Positions 14,363 through 16,745 of a stretch of DNA of 16,745 nucleotides are shown here, in pieces. Where the stretch lies: assembly GCA_017548225.1 (NCBI GenBank), contig JAFYMV010000066.1, positions 1 through 16,745 on the forward strand. The letters are read 5' to 3'. The stretch's first letter is position 1. Each line of letters begins with the position of its first letter. The notes beneath the pieces are model-generated. The model was not told where the DNA came from. It worked only from the letters and a program-made list of their open reading frames with translations, and made no database searches. The stretch is from Bacteroidaceae bacterium. Its GTDB lineage: Bacteria > Bacteroidota > Bacteroidia > Bacteroidales > Bacteroidaceae. A program made the translations under genes and the position numbers.

Positions 14363-15271
14363 ATGAAAAAAACGATATTAAGCATAATGGCTGTCTTGGC
14401 CGCTACCGTGGGCTTTGCTCAAGGTGCCAAGAGCCTAAAATTCAACGAAATTCTCGTGACCAACACGACCAGCATCGTCGATGAGTATGGTTGTCGCTCG
14501 GCATGGATAGAATTTCATAACGATGCTTTCGCTTCGGCCAACGCACGCAACTGCTTCCTCACCACCAACCGTGAGGTGCTCAACAAGTCGCTCAGCGCCC
14601 CCGAACGCATCAAGATGATGTATCAAATTCCTTCGGGCAGCGTGGCTACCCACATTGAGGGCAAGCAGAAAATGCTTTTCTTTGCCGATGCAACGCCCAA
14701 CCGTGGCGTGTTCCATACCAACTTCAACCTTGTTGATAGCACCGAAAACTGGATTGCCCTGTATGATGCCAACGGCACCACCCTACTCGACTCTATCACC
14801 GTACCCGCTCTCGGTGAAAACCAGTCTTGGGCACGCACTAAAGACGGTGTAGGCGAATGGCGAATCGTGACTGCCGACAATGTAACCCCCGCTGCTACCA
14901 ATATCGTAGAGCAGGGCGAAGGCAAGGTGGCCAAGTTCAAGCGTATGGATAGCCTCGGACTTGGTATGACCGTGATGTGTATGGCAGTAGTATTCTCAGC
15001 TCTTGCTATCTTGTGGTTCCTCTTTGCTATCATCGGCAAGATCTTCGCAAGCACTATCTCAAGCACCAAGAAGGCTCCCGCTCCTAAGGCGGCTCCTGCT
15101 CCCGCAGTACCCGCAGCTAAGGGCGACGCTAACGATGAGGAGATGGCAGCTATCTGCATGGCATTGCACGAGCACTTCGGCAATGTACACGATGAAGAGA
15201 GCGATATCCTTACCATTGCTGGTGGCGAGTCAAGCTGGCACATGCTCACACGCACACATGCTAACAATTGA
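14363..15271 (+). CDS. oadG: OadG-type sodium-pump gamma subunit with N-terminal lamin-tail-like domain
   Basis: Gamma subunits anchor the carboxyltransferase to the membrane-bound beta subunit. The 302-residue protein has three parts: a signal peptide (MKKTILSIMAVLAATVGFAQ); an exported beta domain at about 23-170, which resembles lamin-tail domains (LKFNEILVTN, SAWIEFHN, FFADATPNRGVFHTNF, WIALYDANGTTLLDSI); and an OadG part. The OadG part has one membrane helix at about 198-225 (LGLGMTVMCMAVVFSALAIL), a Pro/Ala/Lys-rich linker, and a C-terminal segment with EEMAAICMALHEHF. Classical OadG proteins have about 80 residues and no exported domain. The start is the ATG at 14363; a TTG at 14354 belongs to repeat B1. 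The stop codon TGA lies inside repeat B2. Gene order (mmdA before, biotin carrier after) supports the role. Confidence 0.87.
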   Translation: MKKTILSIMAVLAATVGFAQGAKSLKFNEILVTNTTSIVDEYGCRSAWIEFHNDAFASANARNCFLTTNREVLNKSLSAPERIKMMYQIPSGSVATHIEGKQKMLFFADATPNRGVFHTNFNLVDSTENWIALYDANGTTLLDSITVPALGENQSWARTKDGVGEWRIVTADNVTPAATNIVEQGEGKVAKFKRMDSLGLGMTVMCMAVVFSALAILWFLFAIIGKIFASTISSTKKAPAPKAAPAPAVPAAKGDANDEEMAAICMALHEHFGNVHDEESDILTIAGGESSWHMLTRTHANN

Positions 15272-15293
15272 GAATTGAAAATTGAAAATTTTG
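15266..15293 (+). repeat. Heptamer repeat B2 between oadG and the biotin carrier gene
   Basis: AATTGAG, AATTGAA, AATTGAA, AATTTTG. The stop codon of oadG (TGA, 15269-15271) is part of the first heptamer, and the last residue before it (Asn) is nearly entirely repeat-encoded. A TTG at 15282 opens an alternative in-frame start for the next gene. Confidence 0.9.
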
Positions 15294-15299
15294 GAAGAC

Positions 15300-15734
15300 A
15301 TGAAAGAATATAAATACAAAATCAACGGCAACGAGTACAATGTAGCCGTAGAAGAACTCGAAGGCAATAAGGCCAGTGTTACCGTCAACGGTAAATCATA
15401 CCAAGTAGAGCTAGACCGTCCGGCCAAGCCCGCAGTAAGCAAACCTGTAGCACGACCTGCCGCTACCCCTACAGCAGCACCCGCTGCAGCACCTGCTCCT
15501 AAAGCCGCTCCCACAGTTGGCGGTGCAGGCATCAAAGCTCCGCTCCCCGGTGTCATCCTCGACATCAAGGTAAAGGTAGGTGATGTTGTCAGCAAGGGCC
15601 AGACCGTTGCCATCCTGGAAGCTATGAAGATGGAAAACAACATCAACGCCGACCGCGAAGGCACCGTAGCATCAATCAATGTAGAAAAGGGTCAGTCCAT
15701 CGCAGAAGGTACGGATATCATCACGCTGGGATAA
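15300..15734 (+). CDS. mmdC: Biotin carboxyl carrier protein of the decarboxylase
   Basis: Carries the carboxyl group between MmdA and OadB on a biotinylated lysine. The 144-residue protein has an N-terminal part (MKEYKYKINGNEYNV), a Pro/Ala-rich flexible linker at about 44-75, and a C-terminal biotinyl domain with the signature EAMKMENN; the biotin site is K110. The domain order is that of decarboxylase and transcarboxylase carriers; AccB of acetyl-CoA carboxylase is longer and lacks this context. The frame is open from a TTG at 15282 in repeat B2, but I take the ATG at 15300, which has GGAAG just before it. The stop is followed after two bases by repeat A2, and oadB follows. Confidence 0.94.
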   Translation: MKEYKYKINGNEYNVAVEELEGNKASVTVNGKSYQVELDRPAKPAVSKPVARPAATPTAAPAAAPAPKAAPTVGGAGIKAPLPGVILDIKVKVGDVVSKGQTVAILEAMKMENNINADREGTVASINVEKGQSIAEGTDIITLG

Positions 15735-15736
15735 AT

Positions 15737-15866
15737 GGCCTCCCCTTGCCCTCCAAAGGAGGGGTGACTCGGGAGCATTGACTAAAAAAAATGTTAAACA
15801 AATAAAACAAATCCTCTACACTTCCGCTATGTCGGAAAGCCCCTCCTTGGGAGGGGTTGGGGAGGC
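15737..15866 (+). repeat. Intergenic hairpin element A2
   Basis: Closely resembles A1 along its whole length: GGCCTCCCC start, CCCTCC/GGAGGG hairpin, GTGACTCGG, an AT-rich linker ending in TCCTCTACA, TTCCG-N6-CGGAA, CCCCTCC/GGAGGGG, GGGGTTGGGGAGGC. The linkers and the six bases in the TTCCG hairpin loop differ while the stems are kept, suggesting selection on structure. It starts 2 nt after the biotin-carrier stop, and its GGGGAGG ends 9 nt before the oadB ATG at 15875. Confidence 0.92.
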
Positions 15867-15874
15867 TTCACATT

Positions 15875-16745
15875 ATGAATGACTTTTTTAACTTTATCGG
15901 AAACAACCTCGTAGACTTTTGGCAATACACCGGTTTTGCCAATGCTACGGTGGGACATATTGTGATGATTCTGGTAGGATGCCTCTTCATCACACTCGCC
16001 ATCAAGAAGGGCTGGGAGCCTCTGTTGCTCGTGCCCATAGGCTTTGGTATAATCTTGGGCAACATTCCCTTCAAGGCCGATGCAGGTCTTGAGATCGGTC
16101 TCTACGAAGAAGGATCGGTACTCAACATCCTCTATCAGGGAGTAAAGACTGGTTGGTACCCACCCCTCATCTTCCTCGGCATTGGTGCCATGACAGACTT
16201 TGCTCCGCTCATCGCCAATCCCAAGATGATGCTCGTAGGTGCTTCGGCTCAGTTTGGAATCTTTGCAGCTTACATCATTGCCCTCGCTCTCGGCTTTGAG
16301 CCCGACCAGGCAGCAGGTATCGCCATCATCGGTGGCGCCGATGGTCCCACAGCCATCTTCCTATCATCCAAACTTGCGCCTAACCTCATGGGAGCCATCG
16401 CCGTGTGCGCTTACTCATATATGGCTCTCGTACCTGTGATCCAGCGTCCCATCATGCGCCTGCTCACCACAAAGAAAGAGCGCCTCATCCGCATGGAGGC
16501 TCCCCGTCAGGTATCACAGACCGAGAAGATTATCTTCCCCATTGTAGGTCTACTACTTACTGCCTTCATTGTACCGAGCGGTTTGCCCTTGTTAGGTATG
16601 CTCTTCTTCGGAAACCTTTTGAATGTCAGCGGTGTTACCGGTCGCTTGGCCGAAGCTGCAAAGGGTCCGCTGATCAACTGCATCACTATCCTACTCGGTC
16701 TTACCGTAGGAGCCTCTACTCAAGCCAGTGAGTTCCTCACCCCCT
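15875..16745 (+). CDS. oadB: Sodium-pumping decarboxylase beta subunit, N-terminal part (runs off the right edge)
   Basis: Integral membrane subunit that decarboxylates carboxybiotin and pumps Na+ out of the cell. About 290 of roughly 410-430 residues are present, starting MNDFFNFIGNNLVDFWQYTG. Many hydrophobic helices are seen. The signature GGADGPTAIF contains D156, and YSYMALVPVIQRP contains Y182. Their distance of 26 residues equals that between the functional D203 and Y229 described for Klebsiella OadB. GNLLNVSGVTGRL and ITILLGLTVGAS follow near the edge. The ATG at 15875 is preceded by GGGGAGG from repeat A2. It is the last visible gene of the operon; whether more follow cannot be seen. 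Confidence 0.95.
   Translation, partial: MNDFFNFIGNNLVDFWQYTGFANATVGHIVMILVGCLFITLAIKKGWEPLLLVPIGFGIILGNIPFKADAGLEIGLYEEGSVLNILYQGVKTGWYPPLIFLGIGAMTDFAPLIANPKMMLVGASAQFGIFAAYIIALALGFEPDQAAGIAIIGGADGPTAIFLSSKLAPNLMGAIAVCAYSYMALVPVIQRPIMRLLTTKKERLIRMEAPRQVSQTEKIIFPIVGLLLTAFIVPSGLPLLGMLFFGNLLNVSGVTGRLAEAAKGPLINCITILLGLTVGASTQASEFLTP

Noticed and set aside
14623..15267. 214-residue open frame on the minus strand
   Set aside because: Antisense to oadG. The low-complexity Ala/Gly stretch is the complement of the Pro/Ala linker codons.

Overview
The window looks like a chromosomal segment of a Bacteroidales bacterium, most likely Prevotellaceae-like. Three things point there: promoters of the Bacteroidota type (TAnnTTTG at -7, once with TTTG at -33), BatD/BatE homologues and a CBM20-GH77 MalQ, and a mce-mmdA-oadG-biotin carrier-oadB gene set of the kind used to make propionate from succinate. 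I see no tRNA, rRNA, CRISPR array, phage gene or transposase.

Layout. Positions 1-6615 lie on the minus strand. In transcription order they are batD, batE, a PAP2 phosphatase, a 94-residue HTH protein, malQ (4-alpha-glucanotransferase with two starch-binding domains) and the start of nth (endonuclease III). batD has a near-consensus promoter, and behind it lie three 82-bp direct repeats plus a remnant, each carrying a near-copy of that promoter. Positions 7025-9364 (minus) hold a short-chain dehydrogenase followed by a class-3-type aldehyde dehydrogenase, ending in a strong terminator. Positions 9654-10685 (plus) encode an exported, probably outer-membrane protein of unknown role. It converges on a YbdG-type MscS channel (minus, 10884-12077) across a bidirectional terminator. 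From 12233 to the right edge (plus) runs the sodium-pumping methylmalonyl-CoA decarboxylase operon: epimerase, carboxyltransferase alpha subunit, gamma subunit with an extra lamin-tail-like domain, biotin carrier, and a partial beta subunit.

How the last operon works (family knowledge). The epimerase supplies the right methylmalonyl-CoA stereoisomer. MmdA moves its carboxyl group to biotin on the carrier. OadB, anchored with OadG in the membrane, releases CO2 and pumps Na+ outward, leaving propionyl-CoA.

The most unusual content is repetitive DNA. Family A is a ~130-bp G/C-hairpin element (8423-8552, 12639-12770, 15737-15866). It fills the gap between a stop and the next start, and in all three cases its GGGGAGG end sits 9-10 nt before the start codon. 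Family B is a tandem AATTGAN heptamer (2174-2208, 14331-14362, 15266-15293). It fills two further junctions of the decarboxylase operon and is also read in frame inside malQ. All four junctions of that operon are repeats, in the order A-B-B-A. I did not find a clearly new multi-gene system; the repeats are the part most worth a second look.
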